Source: Physcomitrium patens (taxonomy: Eukaryota > Streptophyta > Bryopsida > Funariales > Funariaceae). Taken from it: a DNA stretch of 64,000 nt. The notes below the pieces were generated by a model. It searched no databases. It was not told where the DNA came from and saw nothing but the letters and a program-made list of their open reading frames with translations. The translations under genes and the position numbers were made by a program. Location: positions 4,644,024-4,708,023 of the forward strand of contig NC_037258.1 of assembly GCF_000002425.4 (NCBI RefSeq), given 5' to 3'. Shown piece after piece: positions 37,632 through 50,329 of this stretch (position 1 is its first letter; each line of letters begins with the position of its first letter).

Positions 37632-39520
37632 ATGTGTGTGTGTGTGTGTGTGTATGCACTTGAATAAATTCGCTCCGTTTGTGCTTATGAAATCAAGATC
37701 GATTACGATTGCCCGCTGTCAGGTTCGAACATCTTTGCTGGTAGAACATCTTGACATGCTGGACACTATAGTTGCCCCAAAAGAGTTGCCTGGAGAGTTG
37801 CATTGTAAGCTGCTATTCTTTCTGCCCATCGAGTTCTGTCAAGGTTCTGGAGGAACGTGACTTTGGATATTCTCGGTTTTATACTCAGTAATGATTTGAA
37901 CGAATTGCCGATCTTTAATAGCGTTTCTAGAGCGCAAGAACAATCCGGTATAGAAAAATCGCAGAAGAAAGCATGATATATAACAAGAAACGAAGCCCAG
38001 AAAACGGAGTATTGGTCCCTTCGAGTTGTATGTGTGTGTTTTTTTGTGTGTGTATATATATATATATGTTCATCATGTGTAACTATTCGAGCTCAAGTGT
38101 CTCTCCCATTTTTGATTCTTCGGTAGTCATCGTCGATTTCCTCTGGAGTTCCTTTGCAGTTCTAGATGTAAAACTACTTGTTCTGTTTCTTATGGCATTA
38201 TGTGCCTAGCAGAAAATCCACATTAGGACCAAGTGAGAGCTTCACAGAACTGAGTAGATGCTGACTTCGGCAGTTTCTGGATTACTATTGTTTGATAACC
38301 CTCTGGCTAGAGTAAGAGAGTGGTATTTCTAAGTGCAGAAGCTCCAGAATCGCTTTGCTATCTTTTGTGTCAAGGTCATCTATCTATCTTGGCTAAAATT
38401 TTCCATGTATGTGTCTCACAATTGACCTATAGCTTAAGATTTAATGACTGCTAAGAATCCACGTCAATGAGGCACCGATGCTATTCATTTGGCTTTCCAA
38501 AAATTATGTAGTGATTCATAGGCATTTTTGAAAAATGATTTAGATCTGCTACTTTTAATTTAAACAGGCTCAAAATTCTTATTCCACATGAGAGAGACTA
38601 TTATTGAGGAGTTGGAACAGGCCACACAACGGCTTCATGCTTAACGTGCAAATGCGTTACTGGAGAAGCATGCTGTTAACAACGCAAATAAAATTGTAAG
38701 AATCGAGGCTGTCGTTAGTGCTGCTAAGGCGTCACTGACAGAGGGAGCATTTGCTGAGACCTCAATGGGAGCTGCTGTTGCAGCAGCGGCGAGAGCTGTG
38801 CAGAGCAGCACATGTCCCAAGTTTGACGAGTTTGAACGGGACATAAATTTTCAGAAAAGTAAGGAGAGCCAGCCACGAGCACAAGCACGGTCTCCTGGCG
38901 AAATTTGCCCTCTGAGTGGCGAATGAATGCGTAGAAAGGCGTTACGTCGTACTGAGAGTTTCTTTCGCTTTTATAAAGAAAAACACATCTTAAAGGCAGA
39001 GGCTATTGGAATCAGTAGAAAGTGCACACGATAATGTGTCTGAAGAGCACACGCAGCTTGCAGAAGCTGAGGGAACCTAGAGGGTTGGAAGAGTCCACAC
39101 CCTTCGGCCTTTTCAGATGTGTGCATGCATTTGTATGCCCGGTCCATTTTTGCTCCATACGTTAAGTTGAAGATTTTGAGTTGTAGTACTCTCGCCACGG
39201 CAGTGCAATCTTGGAAATCTGTAATGTTCTGTTCGACTGCAGAGTGCATGGGAATGGACACTCAAAAGATAAAGATGACAGCGATGTGAACTTGACACCT
39301 AAGCTGGTTAAAAATGTTGATCTTCATGTCCTGTTTTAAGAACTAGAGCAGTAGTGGGACGTCGTTGGCACAAAAGGAACTAAACGTGCTGTGTAATCTG
39401 TTCAAGAGATGCGTACTTGCGTTGGTGCTGTAAAAAGTGAATGTTTGCAAGTGCTGCCTGCAGAGCTAAGGCATATCCAATGCTCTTGTGAGCTGGTCCG
39501 TGACATAAGCATCTACTTAA
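37221..39520 (+). pseudogene. Decaying multi-exon plant gene, family not recognised
   Basis: Exon 1 (37,221-37,277) reads MELEEQAASSNSSEGAAFE and ends at a GTGAGA donor. Exon 2 (37,723-37,804) continues in phase with VRTSLLVEHLDMLDTIVAP and ends at GTAAGC. A possible exon lies near 38,262-38,300. A longer exon from about 38,570 holds ELEQATQRLHA, then TAA (38,642-38,644), then an Ala-rich helix (FAETSMGAAVAAAARAV) and CPKFDEFERDINF. Further coding-like sequence near 39,300-39,490 has TAA (39,337-39,339), TAG (39,352-39,354) and TAA (39,394-39,396) in one frame that is otherwise open through VQEMRTCVGAVKSECL. All four stops could be single C to T changes in Gln codons. The product was probably helical. 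I do not recognise the family. Confidence 0.5.
37600..37652. repeat. TA and TG microsatellites
   Basis: A TA run (37,600-37,628) is followed by a TG run (37,633-37,652). Both fall in the proposed first intron of the decayed gene. Confidence 0.85.
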
Positions 39521-39563
39521 AAATTAACTGTTACTGTTTCCTATTGGACGAATCTGTTTCTGC

Positions 39564-39590
39564 TTTTTTTTTTTTTTTTTTTTTTTTTTT
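39564..39590 (+). repeat. Poly-T homopolymer (27 T)
   Basis: An uninterrupted T run just downstream of the decayed gene. On the minus strand this is poly-A. No target duplication or retroposed gene is apparent on the adjoining sequence. Confidence 0.85.
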
Positions 39591-39756
39591 GTAATTAACC
39601 AATTCTGTAGATTTAGTTTTGTTTTTTTTGTTTTTTTTTCAATGATCTTGTGCAATTAGGCGCATTAGTTACTTTTTCATATTTTATCAAAAACTGTGTT
39701 ATCTGGTCTTGTCACAGGGAAGAAATTAGGAGGCAGTATTATATCTAGACAGAGTT

Positions 39757-41461
39757 TGTTGTAGTGGTTGGTGATACCCAACTTGTTCTTTTCATGCGAT
39801 GATGTCACTTCCCACTCATGCCACATCATTTATGGCAATGATGTCACTTTTGTCAAGTTTAGTATTAGGTAAAAACCTTTTATCTTTTATTGTGGCTAGG
39901 TTTCCTATTTGTATATAAAATACCTTGTCCTCTTATGAAAAGATCAAGTTACTTGTAGGTATTTGCAACATGGTATCAAAGTGTTAGGATACTATTAGGT
40001 TACATGAGCTTTGCTTCCTACTTACAGAGAGAGATAGAGAGTGATAGAAGTACAATAGAAGATATATCCTATCAAGGTTGGAGAAGTGATAAAAGATGGA
40101 GAGAAGTTTTCAAATTATGAGGTACAAGAGTCAAACAAGCTATTAGGAGTTCAAAACTACTACATCCAAAAGATAAAGATATCCACAATCTTAAAGACAA
40201 AAAACTTATGGAGCATAGTAGAAACAAAGAAGTTAGTTTCATCATTTCTTGCAAACATACAACATAGATCTTATATTGAAATTCAATTAGCAAAGGCAAA
40301 GCAAAGAGCTCAATCAGGACTCACTATGATAATTATAGATAGCTTGATTGATACACTATTCTAATATAATGGCCTTGCAAATTCATGGAACATACTTAAG
40401 AGAATGTTTAATACAAGAGATCAATAGTAGATTATATTATTGACAAATAAGTTGAATGGAATGATAATGAAAGAAGAAAGTGATATCAATACTTATTTAA
40501 CAAAAGCAATGGATATAAAGAACCAGCTAAAGGCATTTGACAAAATTATTGCAAACGAGATGTTCATAAATATTATCATCAATAGACTACATTAAAGCTA
40601 TAAAATGGTAATTCAAGGCATCACCTATATGATACAACCTATATTTGAAGATATTATAGATAAGCTTCTTATTGAAATCTATTGCATGGTAGTAAGAGAC
40701 TAAAAATTGGAACAAAAAGAAGCATTAGCAATACAACTTTAATGTACTCATCTTAGAAGGCATAGATAAAATCAATTTATGCAAAAAAGAGGTCAAAAGA
40801 GAAGATGTTTAGTTCAAAGAATGCTATAATATTTTGGAGGATCAAGACCCTATATGATCAATCAACTTCAAAATAGACCATGAAAATCATTAAACTATAT
40901 TAGAGTAGGCTTTTAATTGTCAGCACTTGGATTTGGACAATATAGAGGCACATGGTCATTTTATTATTATATATGTGGAGGGCCAAATTATATTGTTTAA
41001 AATTATTTACAAAATCAATACAACAACCTCAATATCAATTAGGTAGAAAAAAATATTTACAAATAATATATTGGTAATATAAGTGAAGCCAATATTATTA
41101 GGAATTAATATGTTGATTTGAAAGTCAATAATTATTTCACTAGAAAAATCTCAAATTTCTAACTAATAGATGGACAAAATTCAAGTAAGCTAATAAAAAC
41201 TACAAATGACAAATTCCATAGGATTGAAGCCATTGAATATGTCAATATGACTATAGGATCTTGTATATTAGATTTACACAATATTTTATATATCTTAGTC
41301 TTGAATTGCAACTTGATCTCAATAAGATAATAATAAAATAATTATATTTATAAATAAAAAATATTTAATATTAAATAAAAAAATACAATAAAAAGTTGAT
41401 AGCTATAAGAATAAAAAACAAACAAAATAGACTGATTAGAATCTTTAAATCAAAGTTTATT
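39757..41461 (+). mobile_element. Truncated Ty1/copia element, 5' part
   Basis: A 214-bp LTR (39,757-39,970, TGTTG to CAACA) is followed at once by TGGTATCAAAGT, a good initiator tRNA-Met primer site. Gag signatures follow: LLGVQNYYIQKIKISTILK, DINTYLTKAMDIKNQLKAF, and protease-region remnants near 41,200-41,330. The element stops where the gypsy LTR starts at 41,462. No integrase, RT or 3' LTR of this family occurs later in the window. Confidence 0.82.
40086..41330 (+). pseudogene. Degenerate copia Gag and protease region
   Basis: Starts near the first in-frame ATG (40,086). The Gag core is readable with stops near 40,364, 40,430 and 40,594. It ends in a segment resembling the copia protease C-terminus (LDLHNILYILVLNCNLISI). 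Frames shift repeatedly. Confidence 0.75.
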
Positions 41462-41939
41462 TGTAATGGGATATGCATAAAATATTTATATTGTTGATAC
41501 ATAGAGATAGGTAGTTGGAGCCATGTTTAAAAAGTTTCTAGAAGTTTTTAGAATTGAGGCTAGATTAATGGTCTATTTAAGGTCTACCATAAAACATTCT
41601 AGAAAGAGTTGAGGGCGGTTATCTAGATAGGCCCTATGATTAAAAATATTCTAAAAAGCTCAAAGATGGTTGAATAAAGTATAAATAAGATTGACCATGG
41701 TCATTTGGATATTTGATCAAGTATGGCTTTGGTCTCTTTTTTTTTTAATAAAGTTTGATTTTTTACTTTTTTGTTCAATTTTGTTCTATTTTTTCTTGCT
41801 TTATTCTACCTTTTATGTTCTATTTTATTTAATTTTATTCAGTTTTGTTTTGACCTATATTATTCTATATTATAGGAAGATTTATATTCTTATCGATTGG
41901 AAGGATTTTACATCTTAGAGATAATCCAATCTTATTTCA
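41462..41939 (+). repeat. Family A 5' LTR (478 bp)
   Basis: Begins TGTAATGGG and ends ATTTCA. It shares stretches such as ACATTCTAGAAAGAGTT and AAGTATAAATAAGATT with the LTRs at 48,149, 53,530 and 63,487. Confidence 0.85.
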
Positions 41940-42190
41940 TTGATATCAGAGAAAATGTTAGTATATTCTTTGGTAGTGTATTGATAGCCACAGTCTACTT
42001 GGAGGACAATTATTGTGGTAACATCATGTACTATTTTACAGCTATTATGAGTTATTTTTAAGAAGATAGCTAAAAGAGGAGAAGGCATTAAAATAGCAGA
42101 GTTTAGTAAAGAAATTACAAAATAAGAGATATGATAAGGCAATCCCAAATAAAAACTCAGATATAACATCTCCTAAATTAAATAGCTATT

Positions 42191-43060
42191 GTGCAAGGAC
42201 AAATGAAAGCTATTAGGACAAGGGAGTTGATATATGTTAGGCTAAAATTAAGTAAGCCCAATACATACTTTGAGACTTTAAGACAAGAAGATATATGCGA
42301 ATGGCTTTTCAGCATGCGACAATACTTCCAATTATTTGGAATAAATACCATTGAAAGAATTGTGTATGCTGCCAACTATTTGATAGGTACGGCAACCATT
42401 TGGTAGTGATATCAAGCTCAAAGCTATGGAGCTCAAGGTAGATTTTGTAACTTGGAGGTATTTGAAACTAAATTTAGGAGTGAGTTTTGGCCCATCAACG
42501 TAGAAAAAATAGCATGCAATCAATTAGCTAATTTTATATAATTTAGATCAATATAAGTTTATGTCTTTCAATTTAAGTCTTTATGTCTCTAAATTGAAAA
42601 TGTTTTAAAGGCAAAGATGATGGATTGATTTGTATAAGGGTTGAAACCTATGGTCTAATGAGGGATGGAATTAAGGGATCTACAAATATTTGAGGAGATA
42701 ATTAGGATTGCAAAGAGGGTCAATATTATAGATTTTAAAAATCATAGAGTACAACCTATAACACAAAGTCTTATGCCCCTACCTGATACTATGGTACAAA
42801 AATAAATATCAATAGAGACTAATGCCATGCAAGAATCACTTACACTATAGAGATGACAAATATTGGCATAGAAGGGATTGTGTTTCTACTATTGGGAGCT
42901 AGGCCACTAAATTGGAGGTTGTCCAAAAGATCAAAATTTAGGCACCAACAAATCAAGGCAAGTTCACAATCTTGAGATTTTTCAAGTCAATAATAAAATG
43001 CAACAAAGAAAATAGAGCTTTTCAATAAAAAAAATCAGAGGTCAATATTAAGAATAGTTC
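42191..43060 (+). pseudogene. Family A Gag remnant
   Basis: Contains EDICEWLFSMRQYFQLF, ERIVYAANYLIGTATIW and FRSEFWPINVEKIACNQL, typical of the retrotransposon Gag domain. A broken CCHC knuckle near 42,885 has Tyr for the second Cys and an internal stop. Confidence 0.8.
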
Positions 43061-43099
43061 TTGTCTCTCAAAGACTAATGATATGACCTTAAATAACTA

Positions 43100-44900
43100 T
43101 GAAAAGAGACAACTAGTGTATCTAATGGATCGATTAAGAAGACAACCATGTCAAGTGCTTGTAGATTGTAGCTCTATAGAAATTTATATCTTGATTAGAA
43201 TTATCGATTAATTTGGGATTAAAACTAAGTTAATCAAAGGAGAGAGTATATATCTAACAAATGATTGTGAGAATATATTGAATGAGACATGTGAGGAAGA
43301 AACCTTGAGGTTGAGTGATACCTATATCTTAAGAAAAAGTTTAGGATGACAAAGCTCAGATATGATATTATCTTTGGTATGCTAGAGCTAGAGGTGGAAA
43401 ATAAGCAAGTTGATTGACCAATAATGACAATTTTCTTCAAAGTTGGTGAATGCAAGGTGATTTTTTGTACCTCTATATTAAGTGACATAAAAAAATGTTT
43501 TGCAACTAAAAGCTTATTTATGGAAATGACCTTTATGAAGAAACAAATATAACATAAGAAATTGATAAATATGGTGGTTCTAAATCTTACCTCAATGGTA
43601 GAAAAGACAACCAAAGGAATAGAATAGGTAGAGCAATTCATAAGTAAATATCAAGATATCCTTCCAATTCACTTATTTAATGGTGTGCTATTTGATTGAG
43701 GTGCTTCTTTCTAAATAAAACTATTATTTGAGGCTAAATCAAAAAATTGGCCAATTTATTACCTAATATTAAATGAACTTGAAGAGTTGCAAAAGCTATA
43801 GGATAAATTCTAAGAGAAGGGCCTCATTCAAGAAAGCATGTCATAATAGAGAGGACTTATATTCTTTACATCTAAAAAAGATGTAGACTTTAGCTTTGCA
43901 TCAACTATTATGGCTTTATTAAGTAGACTATCAAGAATGCATATCCACTTCCAAGCCTAGATGATCTTTTTGATCAACTTCAAGGTGTAATCATCTTTAG
44001 TAAATTGGACCTTTAAAGTGGCTATTGGCAGATATCTATTACAAAAGATGATATAAAAAAGATAGCTTTTAGTACGTACTATAGACATTTTAAATGACTT
44101 GTTTTACCTTCTAGCCTCATCAATGCTCCAACTTCCTTTATAGGTCATATGAATAGATTATTTTGAGACCTTTTGGATAAGTTTGTAATCATCTTCATCA
44201 ATGATAGTCTATTTAATAAAATCCTTGAGGAGCATGAGTAATATCTAGAAGAAATATTTTGCTTGCTACAAGATAGCCGCTTCTATTGCAAGCAATCAAA
44301 GTATGAATTTTGGAAGTCAAAGATCACCTTTTTAGGACATATCATGTCCTCCAAAGGTGTGTACATGGAACAACATAAGATGAAAGCGATAGAAGATTTG
44401 CCAACCTGTAATGATGCTTTTGAAGTTTGCTCATTTTTAGGCCTTGCTGGATATTATCACCATTTTTTTTGACAATTTGTATACATTATTACCTCACTAA
44501 CAAGCTTATTAGAAAAAAGGTGCCTCATTTGAATGGAAATTGGAGCAAAAAAGGACCTTTAATAAGTTAAAAGAGACACTAATTATTATTCTAATATTGT
44601 AATCGTATGATTTCAATCTTCTTTGTACACTTAACATTGATGCTTTTGACTTTGCTATTGGCATGGTCCTTCAATAAGACTTTGGTAGGAGCCTTCATCT
44701 CTGGCATATAAATCATGCAAGCTCAGAAGGATAGAGTGCAATTATTCTATATGTGATTGAAAACAACTAGGAATTGTACATACCACAAAGGTATAGCGAT
44801 ACTATCTGTTGGAAAAGCCAATGATTGTTTGGACTGACCATTGGCCCCTACTATATGATTTATATTTGAAAAATATAAAATCATAACATTATTATTAAAA
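43100..44900 (+). pseudogene. Family A protease, RT and RNase H remnant
   Basis: The protease region shows VLVDCSSIE near 43,160, where active enzymes have DS/TG-S. RT blocks follow: FSKLDL then stop then SGYWQI near 44,000, a mutated active site FINDS near 44,200, then FLGHIMSSKGV and SFLGLAGYYHHFF near 44,330-44,470. RNase H sequence continues to about 44,900 with many stops. Confidence 0.82.
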
Positions 44901-44999
44901 AGAACAATTCTAGCTCTTTGACATTCAGCTTAAATATAAGTAAGGAAAAAAATACACTATACAAGACACCTTATTACGTAGATTAGACTTAAAGTCTAA

Positions 45000-46110
45000 A
45001 TCAAAAGACAAGGCAAAAGTGGCTACTATTAGTAGTATCATTTCAAACCTAATCAAAGTATTAAAATGGAAGGAAGCTACACATTAGGATACTTATTTCA
45101 AGTTGATTATTGATCAATTGAAGATGAATAATGTGCAATATGTAAATTATTGTCTTAATGGTCACTTGTTCTATCTCAAAAAGTGGATTTATATACTTGA
45201 CAATACAATACTTTGGACATGCATACTTTAAAAGATACATGATATTTCAATATTTAGACATCTAAGGCATGAAAAGACTCTAAAATTGATTTCAAGTATA
45301 ATATTTAGGATAGGTTTGGATTATAATATTTGAGCTTTTGTATATTCTTACAAGTCATGCAAACATAATAAAGCATACAATGTAACATCCCTTAGACTAT
45401 TGCAGCCAATTCTATTATGTATGATATGTTAGAAGCAAGTAACTATAAATTTTATTGCGAGTTTTCTATAGATGCTTCAAAATCACATCCCAGTTGTTAT
45501 CTTTGTGGATCAATTCTTGATGCAACTTCATTTGGCTATAGTGAGCTCTAATATTATTGCTCCAACACTTGGATGGACCTTCTTTAATACTATCTTTCAT
45601 CACTATGGATTATCTTATGTCATCATATCAAATAAAGATCCACGATTCACAAGAAATTTTGGCATGTTTTATTCAAGCTATTAGGTGCACAACTTATTAT
45701 GTCAATGACCTTTTATTCTCAAACAGATGGACAAACAAAGCATGCAAATCAAACCTTGGAAGATATGATACAAGTATTTATGGTGGTTCATCATAATGAT
45801 TGGAATGAATATTTGATGTTTTTTAAATTTACTTATAATGATAGTATTCAAGAAAATATCAGTAATTTATCATTCTTCCTTAATATCAATGAACATCCAA
45901 TTATGCTAGCAACTCTCCACATTTCCATTGACATCAATAACCTGGCAATAGAAGAATTTATACAATGACTTCAATGGCCATGTAGGAGGTATGACACTGC
46001 ATCTTTACTACACAAAATCGACAAAAGTAATATGTGGATAGCCATTGATAAATACAAGATCTTTCAAGAGGTTCACCAAGTATTACCCTCCAATGCCAAC
46101 TTTCCACTTC
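45000..46110 (+). pseudogene. Family A integrase remnant
   Basis: Core blocks include HHYGLSYVIISNKDPRFT near 45,600, a frameshifted QTDGQTKHANQTLEDM near 45,720 and NEYLMFFKFTYNDS near 45,800. The matching minus-strand copy is at about 57.0-56.63 and 55.13-54.4 kb. I see no chromodomain after it. Confidence 0.8.
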
Positions 46111-46230
46111 CTACATCAACTCAAATTTGTAAGTTCGTACTTTAGTGGTTTAGACCTTTCTGCATTTCTGTAGTGGTTTCTGATGTTACATACTTCCTTA
46201 AACTTCTGCCACATATTTGGATCCATCTGA

Positions 46231-47834
46231 TGTCATGTAATAACATGACTATATAATAAAAATAAAAATATGGATATTATTATAGAAGAGCCTAATAAAA
46301 AGATGTAATAGAAAAATAAAGATAAATGATAGAAAAGTAGTAAAAGATTTAGTCTTAATGCTATCTTTTTATAGAAGGAACTTCTATTTATTTTGTAGAG
46401 GCATAAATAAGCCAAATCAAAGTAAATGAAATAAAAAATAAAATAATTATATAAAAGAAATAATTAAGAATAGATTTTTATAAAATTTACTTCAAGAAGC
46501 CAAGAATTGATACCTAGAAAGGGCCGGTTGTCAACCTAGTTCAAAATCAAACCCTGAGGCACAAAACTATGTACCTATAATAACTTTGGAATTCTTTGGT
46601 AGATTAAAAAATAGGATTTGAAAGTAGACTTGAGGAGAGATTTTTGAAAATTTATTTTAGGTTAATAGAATGAATATTGAATTTTTTAAGGATTTTCAAA
46701 ATTAATATTGTTTTCAATTGATTTTGATTTTTAAGAAATAATAATATATTTACTAATTTGAGGATTTCTTGAGTTTTGTAGTGTGTATACCAGTGAATTT
46801 TGGATAATATGATGATATTCTAGTTGTTAATGTGTGAAATTTTTGAGGTCAATCAAATGGTTAGATTGAAGTGTGTAAAGGATTTTGTAGGTTAAGGTCT
46901 CAAAAATTGGAGTTTGAAGATCAATGGATATTTCTAAGATCTCTAGTAATCTATCAATTGGGTTGAAGTGATATTTTTTTGGGTAGATATTAGACTCAAT
47001 TTTAAAAAATTTAGGTAAAATTTGGGAGCAATTCAATGGTTCAAAAAGAAAAAATTGGCACTAGAAGTTGAGTATTTAGATTGGAGAAGATGGCCGCCTA
47101 ATATGAGATTGGATTATCTTGCTTTTCTTTTAATCAATAAGTTTAATTGATTTCATCTTTTTTATGCTTGATCCTAATTAAGAAATTAAAAATTATGCAA
47201 AATTTGAGTTGACATTAATAATTCAATTATTAGTTGTTGAGGTTTTATTTGCTTTAAAGTTTGTTAAGATTTTATTTAAAATTTAGGATTTGATTAAGGT
47301 GGTTTCAAATTTGGTCTAGAATTTGCTTAGGATTTGATTTAAAACTAGTCCAAGGTTTTTCTAGGATTTAAGATTTCATTAAAGTTTCAATTAGGGTTTG
47401 ATTTAAAATTTGTTTAAAGTTCAATTAGGATTTGATTTAAAATTTGGTTAAGATTTAATTAGGATTTTAATTAGGATTATATTATTATATCTATTATTAG
47501 TATTTTAAAGGATTTTTTATTATTTCTTTAAAGATTTCTATTTCTAATATTTTTTAAAGATTATTGTCATTTCTTTAAAGGTTTATTTTTTACATTTCTT
47601 TAAGTTTTCTTCTTATTTTTCTTTGAAATTAATTTGAGACTTCTTTATATTTCTTTTATAACTTCTTTTAAATTTATTTTTGATTGGTCAAAGTTTGATC
47701 ATGATTATTAAGGTCTACTTAAGATTATTTAAGATTTTATTAGACTTGGTAGGATTGTTCTTGTATTTCTACTTATCTTCTATAGTTAGGCACTTGATGT
47801 GTTTTTGAGTAAGAATACATGTAATAAAATATTG
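46231..47834 (+). mobile_element. Family C insertion, probable solo LTR
   Basis: About 1.6 kb beginning TGTCATG, inserted in the family A tail. The minus-strand family A copy lacks it at this point. It matches the reverse complement of 55,136-56,634 in its start, in AGAAGTTNAATATTTAGATTGGAG-like blocks near 47,060 (quoted from alignment, N marks a difference) and in a degenerate GGATTTGATTT repeat tract (47,220-47,460). No coding domain is inside. The exact right end is uncertain (about 47,819-47,834). Confidence 0.6.
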
Positions 47835-48148
47835 GTCTTCTATATTTTACTACTCAAGGGGTTTTATACTAAGCCAAGGTGCTTTTTGAACTGACACCAA
47901 CAACTAACACTATCATTGATTGTGATTGATGACTAACAAGAGTTGAAGTAGACAACATTTTGGAACATTGCTACCTTTGTTATGGCAATAGATGTTCACA
48001 ACTTTAGTACAAAGTCCTCTCGAAAGATTATCCTATCTATAATATAATTTAAGAACTTATATAGAATCTTACCTATTATCAAGAAATAATTTAGAAATTC
48101 CATTGGGAGTGAAATAAGGACATTTTGTATTAGTGGAGGAAGATTAAT

Positions 48149-48398
48149 TATAATGAGATATAAATAAGATATTTATATTATTGACGCATAGAGATAGATA
48201 GTTGGAGCCATGTTTGAGAAGTTTTTAGAAGTACTTAAAATTGGAGCTAGGTTAGTAATCTATGTAAGATCAGAACATTCTAGAAAGAACTTAGGATGAT
48301 TATTTAGATGGGATCTACCATTAGAAATATTCTAGAAAGCTCCAAGATGACTAAACAAAGTATAAATAAGATAAGTCAAGGCCATTTGGATATCCAAT
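48149..48398 (+). repeat. Family A 3' LTR, truncated
   Basis: Begins TATAATGAG (TGTAATGAG with one G to A), preceded by a purine-rich tract at about 48,133-48,143. It follows the 5' LTR for about 250 bases and stops where the family B LTR begins. Confidence 0.82.
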
Positions 48399-48894
48399 TA
48401 TCTTGAATGTACATATTTATTATAATATCTACCTGTATGATTGAATAGAAGTAGAAAAAGTAGATTTATTTTATAATATTTTTTTAAAAAAGCTTTTTAG
48501 AAGCTTCATAGATGCTCCTTTGACTTTATATGTATTTGTAATTGATTGATAGGATAGAAACTTGGTCAATAAATTAATCACATATTGGTAGCTTATAGAA
48601 CAAGCTAACGATGTGGTATACATGTAGAAAACTTTTTTTGCAAGTTAAAATATGTGTCTTATAAAGTCAACATGTTTTGGAGGTTCTTTAGGATATCGCT
48701 ACATAGCTCTAACTTAAAATATATATGAAGGTAAGAGTGAAGCCTTCTTCACTCTTGTTAATACTTTTCTAATCTTTAATTTTATTTCAAGGTTTTTTTA
48801 GTCTTCTCGTCTTTGGCAATAGCCATTCTAGTTTAATATTATATCATCTTTGAGTGACTTTTTTGTTCTTTTAAGTAGCACAAAAATATATTGA

Positions 48895-48929
<35 letters not shown>

Positions 48930-49125
48930 TTAATACTTCATATCATTGATAATTTGTCAAGAGTATTAATTTTTTATTTGTATCTTGTTTTAAAAGTAAG
49001 TGAATTATTGCACTTCTGTTCTTGTATTTTGAAGGTTACAGATTAATCATTTTTAAACAAACTATATAATTTTCTAACACCAATTTTTTTATTTTAAAAA
49101 AAGTAAATTACTTTTCTTTGTAGAA
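48399..49125 (+). repeat. Family B 5' LTR
   Basis: Begins TATCTTG, corresponding to TGTCATG in the other copy. Shared blocks include AAGTCAACA and GCCTTCTTCACTCTT. A 31-T run at 48,898-48,928 lies within it. The right edge is set from the primer site and is approximate. Confidence 0.72.
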
Positions 49126-50329
49126 ATTTTTATTTGATATTAGAAGTTGTAGATTTCTCTCTTCTAATTTAATTAGTGGATTTATTAAGTTATTTGAAAT
49201 AAAGAAAAAAATCATGGATGCTATACTTAGTGGAAGTGAGAATAGATTTATAACTATTGCAGATCTTTACAAACTTGTCAACACTCTTAGAGTAAAAATT
49301 TCATACATCATCAATGCCATCCATAGAAACAGTAATCTTACACATATAAAAGAAGTTCAAAACCTATAAAAAAAAGTTGTGCAATTGAAAGAAGTAAGTA
49401 AATCGATTTGACAACCAAATTTAAGAAGTTTTGCCTCTAAAAGTATCGCGGGAATACAGATTAGTATGCCAAATTAGTTTGATGGGATGAGATCAAAATT
49501 TTAAAGAATTTTGCAACAAGTTAAGCTCTACTTAGGACTTATATTCCTTCTAATATCTTGATGGATTTACTTAAGTTCAATTCATAGATGCACTTCTATA
49601 TACAAATATTTTTGTGTTGATTTGCACCTCAAATGGAAAAGAATTTGCAACTCTTTTATGATTGAATTCATTCCTAGAAGTTTTTATGGCTATATTTGGA
49701 GATGGTAATTAAGAAGGAATAGTAGAGACCAAGCTCTTATCTTTATGGCAAGGATTATAGTCAACTATCTTATATACTGTTGAATTCCAAAATATTACTT
49801 GTAATATGGATTAGAATGACAAAGCCTTTATCAATCAATTTTCATATAGATTGAAGGATAATGTCAAAGACTTATTATTGACAATTTTAAAGGTAGAATC
49901 CTTAAGATAATTTATTGCTTAAGCCATTACATATAACAATCAATTATTTGAAAGGCAACAAGAAAAAAGACTTAGTTGGAGAGGAATAAGTCAAATAATA
50001 TCAATAATTTCTAAGTTTTAAAAAACTTATTTATTAAGGTCAAAATCAATGCAATTTGATATAGTATGTTTTAAATTCTTCTTGGAATAAGAAAAGATTT
50101 TACATTCTTAAAAAGATTTATGCTTATATTGTAGAGAAGCTAAAAATATTACTCAATATTTTCTAAAGAAGAAATACAATCACAAAATGAGGAGCACAAT
50201 TGCTAAAGAAGAAAATGTATGAAGAAACAAGTTTTTTCAACTATGTTAGGGACTATGTGACTATAATCATGTACTACACCTAGTAAAGGTCCTATTTTCT
50301 TCTTAGATTTTTTACCTTGTTTCAAAATA

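Larger units (their letters stand above)
41462..48398 (+). mobile_element. Ty3/gypsy element, family A, plus strand, with nested insertion
   Basis: Order is 5' LTR (41,462-41,939), primer site TGATATCAGAG (41,941-41,951), Gag, protease, RT, RNase H, integrase, 3' tail, then a truncated 3' LTR (48,149-48,398). Internal decay is heavy. A family C insertion interrupts the 3' tail at 46,231-47,834, as shown by comparing it with the minus-strand family A copy, where the two flanks are adjacent (near 54.25 kb). The family B LTR begins exactly where the 3' LTR breaks off. Confidence 0.87.
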
